From: Mucilaginibacter aquaedulcis
GTDB lineage: Bacteria > Bacteroidota > Bacteroidia > Sphingobacteriales > Sphingobacteriaceae
DNA: 64,000 nt
NCBI RefSeq assembly: GCF_030409325.1
Contig: NZ_JAUFPR010000002.1
Span: forward strand, 1,364,001-1,428,000
Direction of reading: 5' to 3'
Shown here piece after piece: positions 29,232-37,921 of this stretch; position 1 is the stretch's first letter, and the number at the start of each line of letters is the position of its first letter. The position numbers and the translations under genes were made by a program. A model generated the notes under the pieces. That model was given only the letters and a program-made list of their open reading frames with translations. It was not told the DNA's origin and did not search any database.

Positions 29232-29510
29232 ATGTTGATAAATAAATTTTCAATCAGAATGAGGTGTCGTTTATTAATTATGTTCCACTTATCAATCTTG
29301 ATTTTATTAAGTGCATGTCATGCTTCGGATAAACAGAATAATCGAACAGATGATAGCATAAAGAATCAATTTTCTAGGAAAGGCACAGTAAAAGACATTC
29401 AAACAGCACGTGATTCAGCGCGTTCAATCGACACAATTCCGACAAGCATTCCTGATTCAAATCAGAAAATGCCGGTAATCCATGTTGATTCACTAAGTAG
29501 ATATTTATAA
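29232..29510 (+). CDS. Small putative lipoprotein
   Basis: A 92-residue product whose N-terminal part is basic then hydrophobic (LLIMFHLSILILLSAC), ending in a lipobox LSAC with Cys29. The mature part of about 63 residues is very polar, rich in Asp, Ser, Thr and Lys, and has no fold I recognise. A second ATG at 29259 gives a tighter signal peptide and could be the true start. It stands alone; function unknown. The lipobox makes it more credible than a chance frame. Confidence 0.5.
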   Translation: MLINKFSIRMRCRLLIMFHLSILILLSACHASDKQNNRTDDSIKNQFSRKGTVKDIQTARDSARSIDTIPTSIPDSNQKMPVIHVDSLSRYL

Positions 29511-29659
29511 ATTTGGAGAGCTATCCTCGGCACTTTCTAATCATCCACACTCAAACCCTTACACAAAATCAGCCGCACCCAACCTGAAAATTTGGGCATA
29601 GCGATAGCTAACCGTCCTCTTCACGCGAAGAAAATGGACAACAAAAACCTTAAAAATTC

Positions 29660-29993
29660 TCAGAAGATTAACCAGTCGACAGCCGCATCCGCTTTCTTTT
29701 CTTTCGTTTGCGCTTTCAATTCCCAATCAATGGCTTGCTGCACCCAGTCCGCTTCCAACAAATACCTGCGCCAATCCAGGCATTCCTAAGCTGATATACT
29801 GCTCATGACTACTCCAGTTCTCTGAAAAACCACGCTCTTTTACCCCGTTCGCGTGACCGCCAAGCACCGCTTTTTCCGCTTCACCGTTTTGTTTTTTTCC
29901 CTCACTTGCCGCCATGTTCAGGAAGCGTTCCCTAATAGCATTGGCGCTGTAAGCTTTTCCTAAATTGCTATGGCACCTAATGGTCTAGCCGTC
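29660..29993 (-). pseudogene. Frameshifted coding remnant of unknown family
   Basis: On the minus strand one frame reads GKAYSANAIRERFLNMAASE through SENWSSHEQYISLGM, then closes, while a neighbouring frame opens at the same spot and reads ECLDWRRYLLEADWVQQ and on to a stop at 29660-29662. Joined by a single-base shift near 29785 they give a coherent C-terminal region of about 105 residues with a Lys/Glu-rich helical end. No start codon or N-terminal half remains. I cannot assign a family. It lies between the tRNA fragments and the defence operon, as decayed mobile-element cargo would. Confidence 0.45.
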
Positions 29994-30035
29994 ATGGTCA
30001 ATAGACTACGGAAATACGTGTCAAGACGATAACAC

Positions 30036-30075
30036 AAAAGGCAGGGAATGAATCGATCTATCCCTGCCTTTTTTT
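30036..30075 (-). terminator. Terminator at the end of the ABC-3C-like operon
   Basis: AAAAGGCAGGGA and TCCCTGCCTTTT form a 12-pair stem with a 13-base loop, with T-runs on both strands. It lies about 50 bases past the stop of the last (ATPase) gene. Confidence 0.85.
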
Positions 30076-30123
30076 AGCTCATAACTACCTGTACCTGTTG
30101 ATCAAAAATATAAAAGGAAATGA

Positions 30124-33100
30124 TCAACCTTTAACCTTGCCGAACGTCTCAAGTTCCAGAAATTTCGAATTAAATACGCCTGACGGTATCTTTTTCTGCA
30201 ACAGGCTATGGAAGTTCTCGTCGTGGGTCGACAAAATGATTTGTTTACCAAAGTTCACTACCAGGCTGCGAATGAGATCTATTGTCGACAAAATATTGAT
30301 ACTATCAAGCGACTGGATTGGGTCGTCGATGAAGATACAATCGATCTGTTCCCCATCGTCATCGCGTGCATTCAGTGCTTTCGCCAAAAAGATGCTTAAG
30401 CTAAGGATGTTTGTCTGTGCCGTACTGAAATATAAGTTGGGAATGATGTGTTCATCTTCCGATCCGGTAACGAACACGTTCAATTTCGGCTTATTATCGT
30501 TAAAATCGCACTTGAATTTTATTCGTTTATAGTTTGGATGCGGATCTATCTTTTGGTACAACTGATTGATGAGGTCCTCGTAAAAGAAGGATTGGATCTG
30601 TTCGTCAATGATAGCAGCTAACCGATTCTTCTCGCTGTAAAGGCGTTCGTTCAATTTTTCAGTTAAGAACGAAAGTCGCTCGTTGACCTTTTCTATCTTG
30701 TCCCGACCGGCAGTATAACGGAGTAATGGCATCACGTTGTTCTTAAACCCTTCTATTTTCTCCAGTTCTTCGATCAATACCTTTGTGCGTTCTGCACTTT
30801 CCGTGGTGTTGTTCTCGGCTTGGTTCAATAAATCTATTTCGTTCCCGGTCACCTGATCAAATTGCGGCGATAGGTATCTGGAGAGAAAGGTTTCAAACCC
30901 ATTCACAAATTCGCTGCTCTGACGCAACTGCTCTTCCAAAGTCGTTATATCGGTGCTAAGCTTTAGCTCGTTGTACTCTTTCAACCCTTCAGAAAGTGTA
31001 CGGATCTCGTCAGATACCTGTTTCTCATCAAGTATGACGGTCTCCAGATCTTTATTGAGCGCTGCCAGCAAGGAGGCGATCTCTTCAGCGCCATAATCAG
31101 TATAACCCCTTTTACGGAGGAACTGGTCAACGTTAATGAATTCCTCGGTAAGGCGGAAGGCCCGCATGCCATTCTCGAGGTTCTGGATCGTCTTTCGCCA
31201 CGATTCTATGAAGGTCTTTTGGTCATCCAATTTCTTCTGCAACTCCGCGATAGCATCCAATTTAGATTTGGATGATTTCTGTTGCTCGCTGAGCTGCTGT
31301 TCAAGCAATGCTGAATAATCCGTTATCGTTGCACCGTTGATCTTTACAAACAGGTCTTTCTGTTTCGCAACTGATGATGCCAGACGTGCCTTGATTTGTT
31401 CCCTTTGTGCTATCCACTGGCCTTTCTGAAGATTGAGACGGGTGGCATTGTTTTTCAAAGCAGCGAGTTCCTTATTCAATATATCCAGTATTGCCCTCTT
31501 CGCTTCGCTAATGCCGTTGACCTTAGCGGATATAGCAGTGTTCAATTCGTTTTTTGCGACTATCTTTTCCTGTACAGCATCATTGAGTAATGGATTCTTC
31601 AATATCCGCTCGAAAAGTATTTCAAAACTTTCGTATTGGTGCAGACAGACTGGGCAAGTATTGGTGTTGCTTTTATTGACGAATGCTGAGGAAAGGACAA
31701 CAAGTTGTTTAAGCTCATTATTGAGGTCTGTCTGACTGGCGATCTCTTCTTCTATCTGCTTCAGGTCAGCATTCAATTTTTTGAGATCTTCCTCAAGTGT
31801 TTTGATCCCCGAAAGTCGTTGGGCGATCTCAGATGCATGATCGGCCCTGGCCTCGAAATCATTTTTCGAGATCAGGTCAAGAAAGGTGGAGCTCTTCCTT
31901 TGCTGTTCAGTATTTGCCTGAGTCTCCTTATCGTTAGTATCTATATTCTGAACGAGTGTTTTTAGCTGTTCGTTAATCTGTTCGATCTCAACTGTCAACT
32001 CGTTGATCGAACGCTCAATGTTTGGGAGGTCAGATTGGCGCTGCGTAAGATCGAACAGAGTAGCGTTGATCGCCTTTAACTCCGCCTGCGCATTGGTCAG
32101 TAGCGTATTGATCCGGGTAAGTTCGTTCTCGGCGTCCAAAACTTTGCGCTTTTGGCTGTCCATCTCCACTGATTGCTCGCTGATCCTTTGGGTGCTGTTC
32201 AGGTAAAGTGGAAATTGTCTTGATATGTCTTCTCCTTCTTTATGATCTGCGGCGGTCTGGTTAAGCAATATCACGATATGCGCAAGCCGATTCTTTGCTT
32301 TGCTAAGTTCCTGGAACCGTGCTTGCGCTGCCTTCAGTACCTTTAACCTTTCCTCATCGCTGTTCTTCTTTTTCCGGAGCATACCGTATTCATCCTTTTT
32401 GAGTTGCTGCTCCCGGATCTGATCAAGATCGGTTGTGGTCGAGGCGAGATGATTTTGCAACTCTACTACCCTTTCTGCGATCGTATCTGAAAATTGAAGG
32501 AAATCGGTCTCGGAGAATTCGGGCGTAATTTTCTCTATCACTTCGCCTTGTTTGATTAGTTCAGCTATACGAAGGTTGATCTTTTCAAGTACCTGGTCGT
32601 CCACATCTTTTGGAAGTTCGAGCTCAAGCTTTTCTACTTCTTTACGAAGCAGTTCGATCTCGTTCTCATTGACCTTTATCAGGCAGAGGATATTCGTATA
32701 GATCCTGTTCAGGTCAGCGTCTCCGAAAAGCTTCATGAACTTATCGTAACGTTCACCGGGATCATCCTCACGCAAAAATGCATCGATATTGTCCTGCGTC
32801 AGGATGACATCACGAAATTTGATCGCCTCCGTTATCTTTTCATCGAAATGATAATCAGAGCTGTCTATCCTTCCCTTTTTTAGGGAGCGGAATTTTGGCA
32901 GAGGTTGATTGAGTAAATGAAGTCGCACGAAACTCTCACGGTCGGCGGGACTATTTTTATTGCGCAGGATAAATTGCGGAGACTTTTTGTTAGCTAACTC
33001 ATAATTGAGGTGCTTTTCATCACTTGCATAACTTTTGATGCGGTTTTGCCTGATGAAACGGTAGATATTATTGGTGACGCCCCATTCGACGGCATCGTAA

Positions 33101-33243
33101 AAAGATGTCTTTCCAAATCCGTTCGGCGCGTACAGCGATACAAAGTCGGCCGTCTTCCCATCGGGCAACGTAAAGTCGAAAGTACAATCTTTTAATTCGT
33201 CATAGGCCCTGAAGGCCTGTATCTCAACTTTGCTGATCTTCAT
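30124..33243 (-). CDS. ABC-3C-type ABC ATPase (SMC/Rad50-like, with zinc-hook-like CPVC)
   Basis: A 1039-residue ATPase. Walker A lies at about 39-48 (YAPNGFGKTSF), followed by long coiled-coil arms of roughly 180-500 and 560-850. At their junction is CPVC within SNTNTCPVCLHQYES, resembling the Rad50 zinc hook. The C-terminal lobe has an ABC signature-like STAQTNILSLSIFLAKAL, Walker B CIFIDDPIQSLD (about 969-980) and the H-loop STHDENF (about 1006-1012). This is the RecN/SMC-like ATPase class that forms the sensor-motor of ABC-three-component conflict systems. It is the fourth gene of the operon, overlapping the middle component by 20 bases. Alternatives are a plain SbcC-like repair protein, but the neighbours argue against it. 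Confidence 0.9.
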   Translation of the reverse strand: MKISKVEIQAFRAYDELKDCTFDFTLPDGKTADFVSLYAPNGFGKTSFYDAVEWGVTNNIYRFIRQNRIKSYASDEKHLNYELANKKSPQFILRNKNSPADRESFVRLHLLNQPLPKFRSLKKGRIDSSDYHFDEKITEAIKFRDVILTQDNIDAFLREDDPGERYDKFMKLFGDADLNRIYTNILCLIKVNENEIELLRKEVEKLELELPKDVDDQVLEKINLRIAELIKQGEVIEKITPEFSETDFLQFSDTIAERVVELQNHLASTTTDLDQIREQQLKKDEYGMLRKKKNSDEERLKVLKAAQARFQELSKAKNRLAHIVILLNQTAADHKEGEDISRQFPLYLNSTQRISEQSVEMDSQKRKVLDAENELTRINTLLTNAQAELKAINATLFDLTQRQSDLPNIERSINELTVEIEQINEQLKTLVQNIDTNDKETQANTEQQRKSSTFLDLISKNDFEARADHASEIAQRLSGIKTLEEDLKKLNADLKQIEEEIASQTDLNNELKQLVVLSSAFVNKSNTNTCPVCLHQYESFEILFERILKNPLLNDAVQEKIVAKNELNTAISAKVNGISEAKRAILDILNKELAALKNNATRLNLQKGQWIAQREQIKARLASSVAKQKDLFVKINGATITDYSALLEQQLSEQQKSSKSKLDAIAELQKKLDDQKTFIESWRKTIQNLENGMRAFRLTEEFINVDQFLRKRGYTDYGAEEIASLLAALNKDLETVILDEKQVSDEIRTLSEGLKEYNELKLSTDITTLEEQLRQSSEFVNGFETFLSRYLSPQFDQVTGNEIDLLNQAENNTTESAERTKVLIEELEKIEGFKNNVMPLLRYTAGRDKIEKVNERLSFLTEKLNERLYSEKNRLAAIIDEQIQSFFYEDLINQLYQKIDPHPNYKRIKFKCDFNDNKPKLNVFVTGSEDEHIIPNLYFSTAQTNILSLSIFLAKALNARDDDGEQIDCIFIDDPIQSLDSINILSTIDLIRSLVVNFGKQIILSTHDENFHSLLQKKIPSGVFNSKFLELETFGKVKG

Positions 33244-33790
33244 TTTTAATGTTCTGAGCTATCTGTGAAAGGATCTGTTCTGATTCAGTTATAGACTGTT
33301 TGCCGGGTCTGAGGGCCATATCTTTGATCAGGTCCCAGATCGCCGAATCAGTACTGGCATCAAGCGAAAGCGTGATCTTTTTTGTTTCTTTCGGCTTGTA
33401 AATAATATCAACATTCGTTATGTGTTCATTGATGATATCGTTGATGCCGATATCTGAGATCTCTTCATCGTAGTTATCCAATACGATCTTTCTGCTGGAA
33501 AACCGATCGTTCTCGATCTTGTACTTCAGGGCTAGTGAAATCTCTGACCTGCATATGTGGAACATGTATATATTCCACATATCGAAATCTTCAGTCAGCT
33601 CTGCCTGGTACAGCCCGGCAACATTTCCGGATACATTGTTCCATGTCTTTTCAAGCTGCTTTTCTTCTTCAAAATAAAAGACAAAAACGCTGACATTCCC
33701 TTTGTATTCGATCAGCTTGAAGGTGACGAACTCGTTTGGATAACGTTCCCGGAAGAATTTCGTAATATCATGGTTATGCGAAGATAGCAT
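33224..33790 (-). CDS. ABC-3C middle component (small adaptor)
   Basis: About 188 residues from ATG at 33790; a TTG at 33814 would extend it by eight residues. No signal peptide or membrane helix. It is acidic, with an alpha/beta N-terminal part (FRERYPNEFVTFKLIEYKGN) and a helical C-terminus. The position between the protease-adaptor gene and the ABC ATPase, with overlaps on both sides (17 and 20 bases), is that of the middle component which links effector and ATPase in ABC-three-component systems. I rely on size, order and coupling; the sequence itself has no motif that I can name. Confidence 0.7.
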   Translation of the reverse strand: MLSSHNHDITKFFRERYPNEFVTFKLIEYKGNVSVFVFYFEEEKQLEKTWNNVSGNVAGLYQAELTEDFDMWNIYMFHICRSEISLALKYKIENDRFSSRKIVLDNYDEEISDIGINDIINEHITNVDIIYKPKETKKITLSLDASTDSAIWDLIKDMALRPGKQSITESEQILSQIAQNIKNEDQQS

Positions 33791-35072
33791 TGAATTCAGT
33801 TTTAAGTTTTTCAAAAAGGTCAGCTTCGTTCAGCGCAGAGAAATTAAAGTATTCGTCTTCTTTATCGATGATCCCCATACGCTGAAAGGCATATAAATGC
33901 ATCAGTTTGAAATTCTGCAGTGGGTGTGTGAGGCCGATGTCGATCTGCATCTGTTTTTTCGTCACCGGGTTCGCATTGATGATGTTTGGGATCATTTTAT
34001 TGGCAATCACCCATTTTACTGGCGGCGCCTGAGTGGCAACGATCACCTTTGCGTTCGCAGCCATTCCATAAAAGTTCGATCGGAATATTTTTGGTAATTC
34101 GTCCGTCCAGTCACCATCTGTATCCGAATAGATCAGGCGAAACTCATTAAAAAGACTTTCGATGTTTTGATCGCTGATCTGTTCTTCCTTAATAATTCGG
34201 AGGATCACCAGGAACTCCAGCCATGCGATCCAAAGGCCACGGCTGCCGAGGACTGTCTCAACTTCCTCGTACACCAGCAGTTTATCGGTAAAAAAGTCCC
34301 TGATCACCGTCGGAGTGAGCTTATTTTCGATAATCTCTTCAGTGATATCTTGCAAGAATGCTCGGGTAAAATCCATTTGCGCTCCGCCATAGCATCCTTC
34401 TAACTTCAACGCATAACTTTTTAAGGTTGAAAAACAAAGAAGGTGCTCAGATATCAATGGCACAAGGTTTTCGTGCTTTGTTATGATCTCGTCAAAGAAC
34501 GCCAAGGGCATGATGTCGACGTTATTCAACATCTCATCATCATCGTCAGTGGCCATTTTGGACTGAATCCCCACAAGATAGTGTTGTCCGTTAGCAGAAT
34601 GGAAGATACCACCTCCTGAAAGCCCAACGATCTCGCCGTATGTGGACGGTGTGCTAAGCCTGCATTCAACATAGTTGTATTCCTTTATGTTCCGGGAGGT
34701 CAATTTATCCATCCTGAAGCCATAAGTTTTTTTTGAACGGCTATTAGGGAAACCTGCGAGCGTCATTTCCTTTTCGATGGTCAATGGTGTTTCCCACCTC
34801 GCAAGAGATTCGATCTGAGGGAAGGTCTCCACCTTTAATATTGCGGCATCTTTGTGAATATTGTCGTTCAGAAACGGGCCGGCCAGTACTTTTATTGGTA
34901 ATTCCTTTGGGTTCCCATGTTCATCGATGAAACGCTTCTTAACAGTTATATTTTGACCTTCGACCAAGTGTTTCGCGGTCAGTACATACATATAGTCGCC
35001 CCCGTAAACTTTGAAAATGCAACCACTTCCCCCACAGACGATCAGCGAAAAATCAATATAGTCGTGTTTCAT
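33774..35072 (-). CDS. Trypsin-like serine protease with ABC-3C-type C-terminal domain
   Basis: A 432-residue cytoplasmic protein (no signal peptide). The N-terminal about 200 residues form a chymotrypsin-fold protease with a complete triad by position: His35 in VLTAKHLV, Asp75 in HKDAAIL and Ser152 in IVGLSGGGIF. The remaining about 220 residues are helical, with PPVKWVIANKMIPNI and a last tail rich in Leu/Phe/Glu; effector proteins of ABC-three-component systems carry such a C-terminal domain to dock onto the middle component and ATPase. The start ATG overlaps the hydrolase stop (ATGA). The protease would be the killing or signalling effector, activated by the ATPase; that role is inferred. 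Confidence 0.82.
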   Translation of the reverse strand: MKHDYIDFSLIVCGGSGCIFKVYGGDYMYVLTAKHLVEGQNITVKKRFIDEHGNPKELPIKVLAGPFLNDNIHKDAAILKVETFPQIESLARWETPLTIEKEMTLAGFPNSRSKKTYGFRMDKLTSRNIKEYNYVECRLSTPSTYGEIVGLSGGGIFHSANGQHYLVGIQSKMATDDDDEMLNNVDIMPLAFFDEIITKHENLVPLISEHLLCFSTLKSYALKLEGCYGGAQMDFTRAFLQDITEEIIENKLTPTVIRDFFTDKLLVYEEVETVLGSRGLWIAWLEFLVILRIIKEEQISDQNIESLFNEFRLIYSDTDGDWTDELPKIFRSNFYGMAANAKVIVATQAPPVKWVIANKMIPNIINANPVTKKQMQIDIGLTHPLQNFKLMHLYAFQRMGIIDKEDEYFNFSALNEADLFEKLKTEFNAIFA

Positions 35073-36133
35073 TCTTCTTCAATAACAATTCCGTCCAGGG
35101 CGCTGTCTGTCCTGAACCCTATAAATTTACGATCCTCTGCTGTAAAGATATCGTCGATACGGTTTGGATAGTTGAACCTGATCAGCGGGTTCGTTTTACT
35201 TTTCAGGATCTTGGCAAGGCCTTTTTTGTCCGGATGGCCATGTTTATTGCCGTTTGTGGTCACCACGAACTGGTCGGTATCTATCATTTCCAAAAGCTCC
35301 AGGCTGATATTGCGGTTACTACCATGATGGCTGAGCTTAACGACCTCAGCCGGAATTGGGTGTTCCTGGTCATATTCAAATATCTTAAATCCGTTGATCA
35401 GCGTTTCAGCATGGGCATCAGCAAGGAAAATGTAGTTTTTTTCGTCGTACACCCAAATGAAAGCGATCGAACTGCCGTTATGTATGCTTCCGTCGGGATC
35501 TGAGACCAAGGCAGTGAGGTAGTATGCTAAACTTTGGTCGTAGTCAGTTGCTACTGAGGTCATCGAATCAGATGCTTCTCTAAACCATTTGTCGTGCAAG
35601 GCCTTCAGCCCATCTTTGGATGGTGATAATATCTTGAAAGTTGAGCCCTTGAAGTTTAGGCATTGCCCTTGTGTTATTATGCCTTCGTCCCATATTTTGG
35701 CTTCGCGGATAACTTTCTCAAAGGTAACGCCCTGATTTATCCCTGTGTCCGTCGTATCCTGTGGCACTAATGACAATTCTGGAATTTTAATCTCCGGCTC
35801 TTTCAGATAGCCGGCGATGATCTTCCCGCTATTAAACCAAACTTTGCCGATCAGGCCAGTTGCACCCTGGTCAATTTCGAACCATTTAAGGATACCTCCT
35901 ACATGATCGTCGTCGATGTGAGTCAGGATCAAAAGGTCGACCTTTTCTTTGCGTTCTCTAATGGCTTCGACGAGTAATTTAAGTGAACCGCTTATGATAG
36001 TATTCTTTTTTCCTTTAGTTTGGTAGGTCTGTTTTGTCCCGCCATCGATCAGGATGTTGACAGCGACATTCTGGTGAACGTAATTTATGCAGATTGCATC
36101 TCCATTGTACGCTGGTAAAAAATTAATACGCAT
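35069..36133 (-). CDS. Metallo-beta-lactamase-fold hydrolase of the ABC-3C-like operon
   Basis: About 354 residues from ATG at 36133; a frame start at 36184 is a TTG inside the promoter. The zinc-binding motif HxDxDH appears as THIDDDHVGG (His72, Asp74, Asp76, His77), followed by a later Asp/His (FLADAHAE) and the LSHHGSNRN segment, the pattern of ComEC/Rec2-like MBL proteins that hydrolyse phosphodiesters. No membrane segments, so it is a soluble hydrolase. It is the first gene of the operon and ends in an ATGA overlap with the protease gene. It could be a nuclease effector or cut a nucleotide second messenger. Confidence 0.85.
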   Translation of the reverse strand: MRINFLPAYNGDAICINYVHQNVAVNILIDGGTKQTYQTKGKKNTIISGSLKLLVEAIRERKEKVDLLILTHIDDDHVGGILKWFEIDQGATGLIGKVWFNSGKIIAGYLKEPEIKIPELSLVPQDTTDTGINQGVTFEKVIREAKIWDEGIITQGQCLNFKGSTFKILSPSKDGLKALHDKWFREASDSMTSVATDYDQSLAYYLTALVSDPDGSIHNGSSIAFIWVYDEKNYIFLADAHAETLINGFKIFEYDQEHPIPAEVVKLSHHGSNRNISLELLEMIDTDQFVVTTNGNKHGHPDKKGLAKILKSKTNPLIRFNYPNRIDDIFTAEDRKFIGFRTDSALDGIVIEEE

Positions 36134-36153
36134 TGTAATAAGCCAAGGTGGTT

Positions 36154-36185
36154 GTAAATATAGTTTTTTGATATTAATTGTCAAA
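36154..36185 (-). promoter_or_regulatory. Promoter of the ABC-3C-like operon
   Basis: Read on the minus strand: TTTG (36185-36182), a spacer of exactly 19 bases, and TATATTTAC (36162-36154), close to the Bacteroidota consensus TTTG-N19-TAnnTTTG. Transcription would begin near 36148, about 15 bases before the ATG at 36133, which supports that start. Confidence 0.7.
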
Positions 36186-36494
36186 CAAATTCATTTCTGC
36201 CGCTATGCAGTAACGTTTTCATTCAATGTAGTTACAAATTCCAAACTGCTGGCGGAAACTCATTGGTCAAACGGGTACGGAACACCATAATCAAGCATAA
36301 CAGATTACCTAGTTTGACTTTTAATATTGTCTTAACTATAACTTGAACTGTGTCTCCGCCATTAGCCAACTCCGCAAGCTACCAAAACTACTGATTCAAG
36401 AAATATAGATTTTTACCTTTTTTTATTGGCAAATATCTATACTTATTTTATTCCCCCCCGCCATTTGGCTTGATCCCATTAGGCTCAAATCCGG
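36186..36494. other. Intergenic region between the defence operon and the second polysaccharide block
   Basis: About 310 bases with no supported gene, holding a C-rich patch (36451-36458). It separates two minus-strand operons and should contain the terminator of the FAD oxidoreductase gene, but no good hairpin is seen. Confidence 0.45.
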
Positions 36495-37871
36495 TTATAG
36501 CAGCTCGGGCCGATACTGTTTGGTGATCTTATCCGCGAGGATAATGCCGTCTTCGATGGCGTTTTCCATTCCATAATTAAAATGCAACGATGCTATCCTA
36601 CCTGTAATGTAAAGGTTTCTAAACCCGAGCATCTGATCAAATAGTTTAGTCCGGCTATCCTCAAGATTTAAATCGGGAATTTGGAATGCATCTGCAACCT
36701 TCTTTACGGCATAATCGATTATGCTTAAATTGATGAACAAATTCGTTTTTTTAATTTCCTGCTCCAAAAAACGCATTAAATCATCATCGCTGTAATCCCA
36801 TATCAGGTCAGTTTTATCGCACCATATTTCAACCAAAAGTATGTTGAAGATATCCGGCTCGTCAGGCCTAAATTCGTTGAAATTGGTTACCCTTGTGATC
36901 TTGATCAGATCTGAATAGATATAAATACATTGCCCTTTGGCGGCATTTTCAAATTGTACTTTTAAATATACCAGGATGTCACTTCTGAAGTTCATTGCTG
37001 CGCTTGGCATAATAGGGAGACCTTCCTGCGTTTTTAATAGGCCAATTAGCGATAGAACCGGGATAGTGCAAATAATAAGGTCATATTCCTTGGTACCCCC
37101 GTCTGCCAAAATCAATTGAGTTATGCTGTCTCCAGATCCACTACATACCAATTTATTTATGGACACGCCTAAATAAAACTTTCCGCCTTGTAACTCGGCC
37201 TGGCATTTTAATGCCTTCCACAGATCGGAGAAGCCATTAGTGGGGTAAATGTAATTTGCCGGCTCTTTTTTGAGTTGAAACCGCTGAGTTAACTTGCGTG
37301 CAATTAAACGTACCGGTGATGAAAAATCATTAAATCCTAAAAGTGCTTTGGCAAAAACATCTGATAACTGGTCACCGTTTAGTGACCATAACTTTATACA
37401 AAAACTTTCAAAAAAATTTTTGTATAGAAATTCGCCCAGATGTTTTTTAACAAATATGCCTGCGGTACCATTGTCAGGCGTTGGGACAGAGAAAACTTGT
37501 TTTAGCATACCAGCTGTAGCTGCTAATAATTGTTTAGTGCTAAGTTTTTTGATAAGATCTGCCGGGCCCGGAGGGTAACTAAAAAGCTTATTTAAACTAT
37601 GAATAAATGTTCGGCGCTGATAGGGCCTGTATTTGCCTTCAAGTGCTGTTAATACCAATTCCTTAACGTTAGCCTTATTACCGATATCTAAAAAATGAGG
37701 TCCTATTTCGACGTTCCTATCCCATAATCTGATCGATTTGGCGAAACCACCAACTTCTTTAGCCGTATCATAAACATCAACAACAAAGCCGCTTTTTGTA
37801 AGCTGATGGGCAGCGGTCAGCCCAGCGGGCCCTGCACCCAAAACTGCAATTTTTATTGGGTTTCTACTCAT
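36495..37871 (-). CDS. FAD-dependent amine-oxidase-like oxidoreductase
   Basis: A 458-residue flavoprotein. The N-terminal dinucleotide-binding motif is VLGAGPAGLTAAHQL (about residues 9-23), with YDTAKEVGGFAKS supplying the acidic residue that binds the FAD ribose and the GG loop. The C-terminal GRIASLHFNYGMENAIEDG is the second FAD contact typical of the protoporphyrinogen-oxidase/UDP-galactopyranose-mutase superfamily. In polysaccharide loci such enzymes alter nucleotide sugars (mutase-like or oxidase-like), but the substrate is unknown. Last gene of the minus-strand block, 50 bases after the sugar transferase. Confidence 0.8.
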   Translation of the reverse strand: MSRNPIKIAVLGAGPAGLTAAHQLTKSGFVVDVYDTAKEVGGFAKSIRLWDRNVEIGPHFLDIGNKANVKELVLTALEGKYRPYQRRTFIHSLNKLFSYPPGPADLIKKLSTKQLLAATAGMLKQVFSVPTPDNGTAGIFVKKHLGEFLYKNFFESFCIKLWSLNGDQLSDVFAKALLGFNDFSSPVRLIARKLTQRFQLKKEPANYIYPTNGFSDLWKALKCQAELQGGKFYLGVSINKLVCSGSGDSITQLILADGGTKEYDLIICTIPVLSLIGLLKTQEGLPIMPSAAMNFRSDILVYLKVQFENAAKGQCIYIYSDLIKITRVTNFNEFRPDEPDIFNILLVEIWCDKTDLIWDYSDDDLMRFLEQEIKKTNLFINLSIIDYAVKKVADAFQIPDLNLEDSRTKLFDQMLGFRNLYITGRIASLHFNYGMENAIEDGIILADKITKQYRPELL

Positions 37872-37921
37872 TATGATTGATTAAACATGGGATTGAATTT
37901 GGATCCGAATCACCGAAATAA

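Noticed and set aside
30098-30532. Plus-strand frame of 144 codons opposite the ABC ATPase gene
   Set aside because: It mirrors the minus-strand coding sequence, whose Walker B and H-loop motifs are clear; the plus frame has no motif.
30124-33243. Reading the ABC ATPase as a plain SbcC/Rad50 repair protein
   Set aside because: The partner nuclease SbcD is absent and the coupled neighbours are a middle-component-like gene, a protease and an MBL hydrolase, which fits an ABC-3C-like system better.
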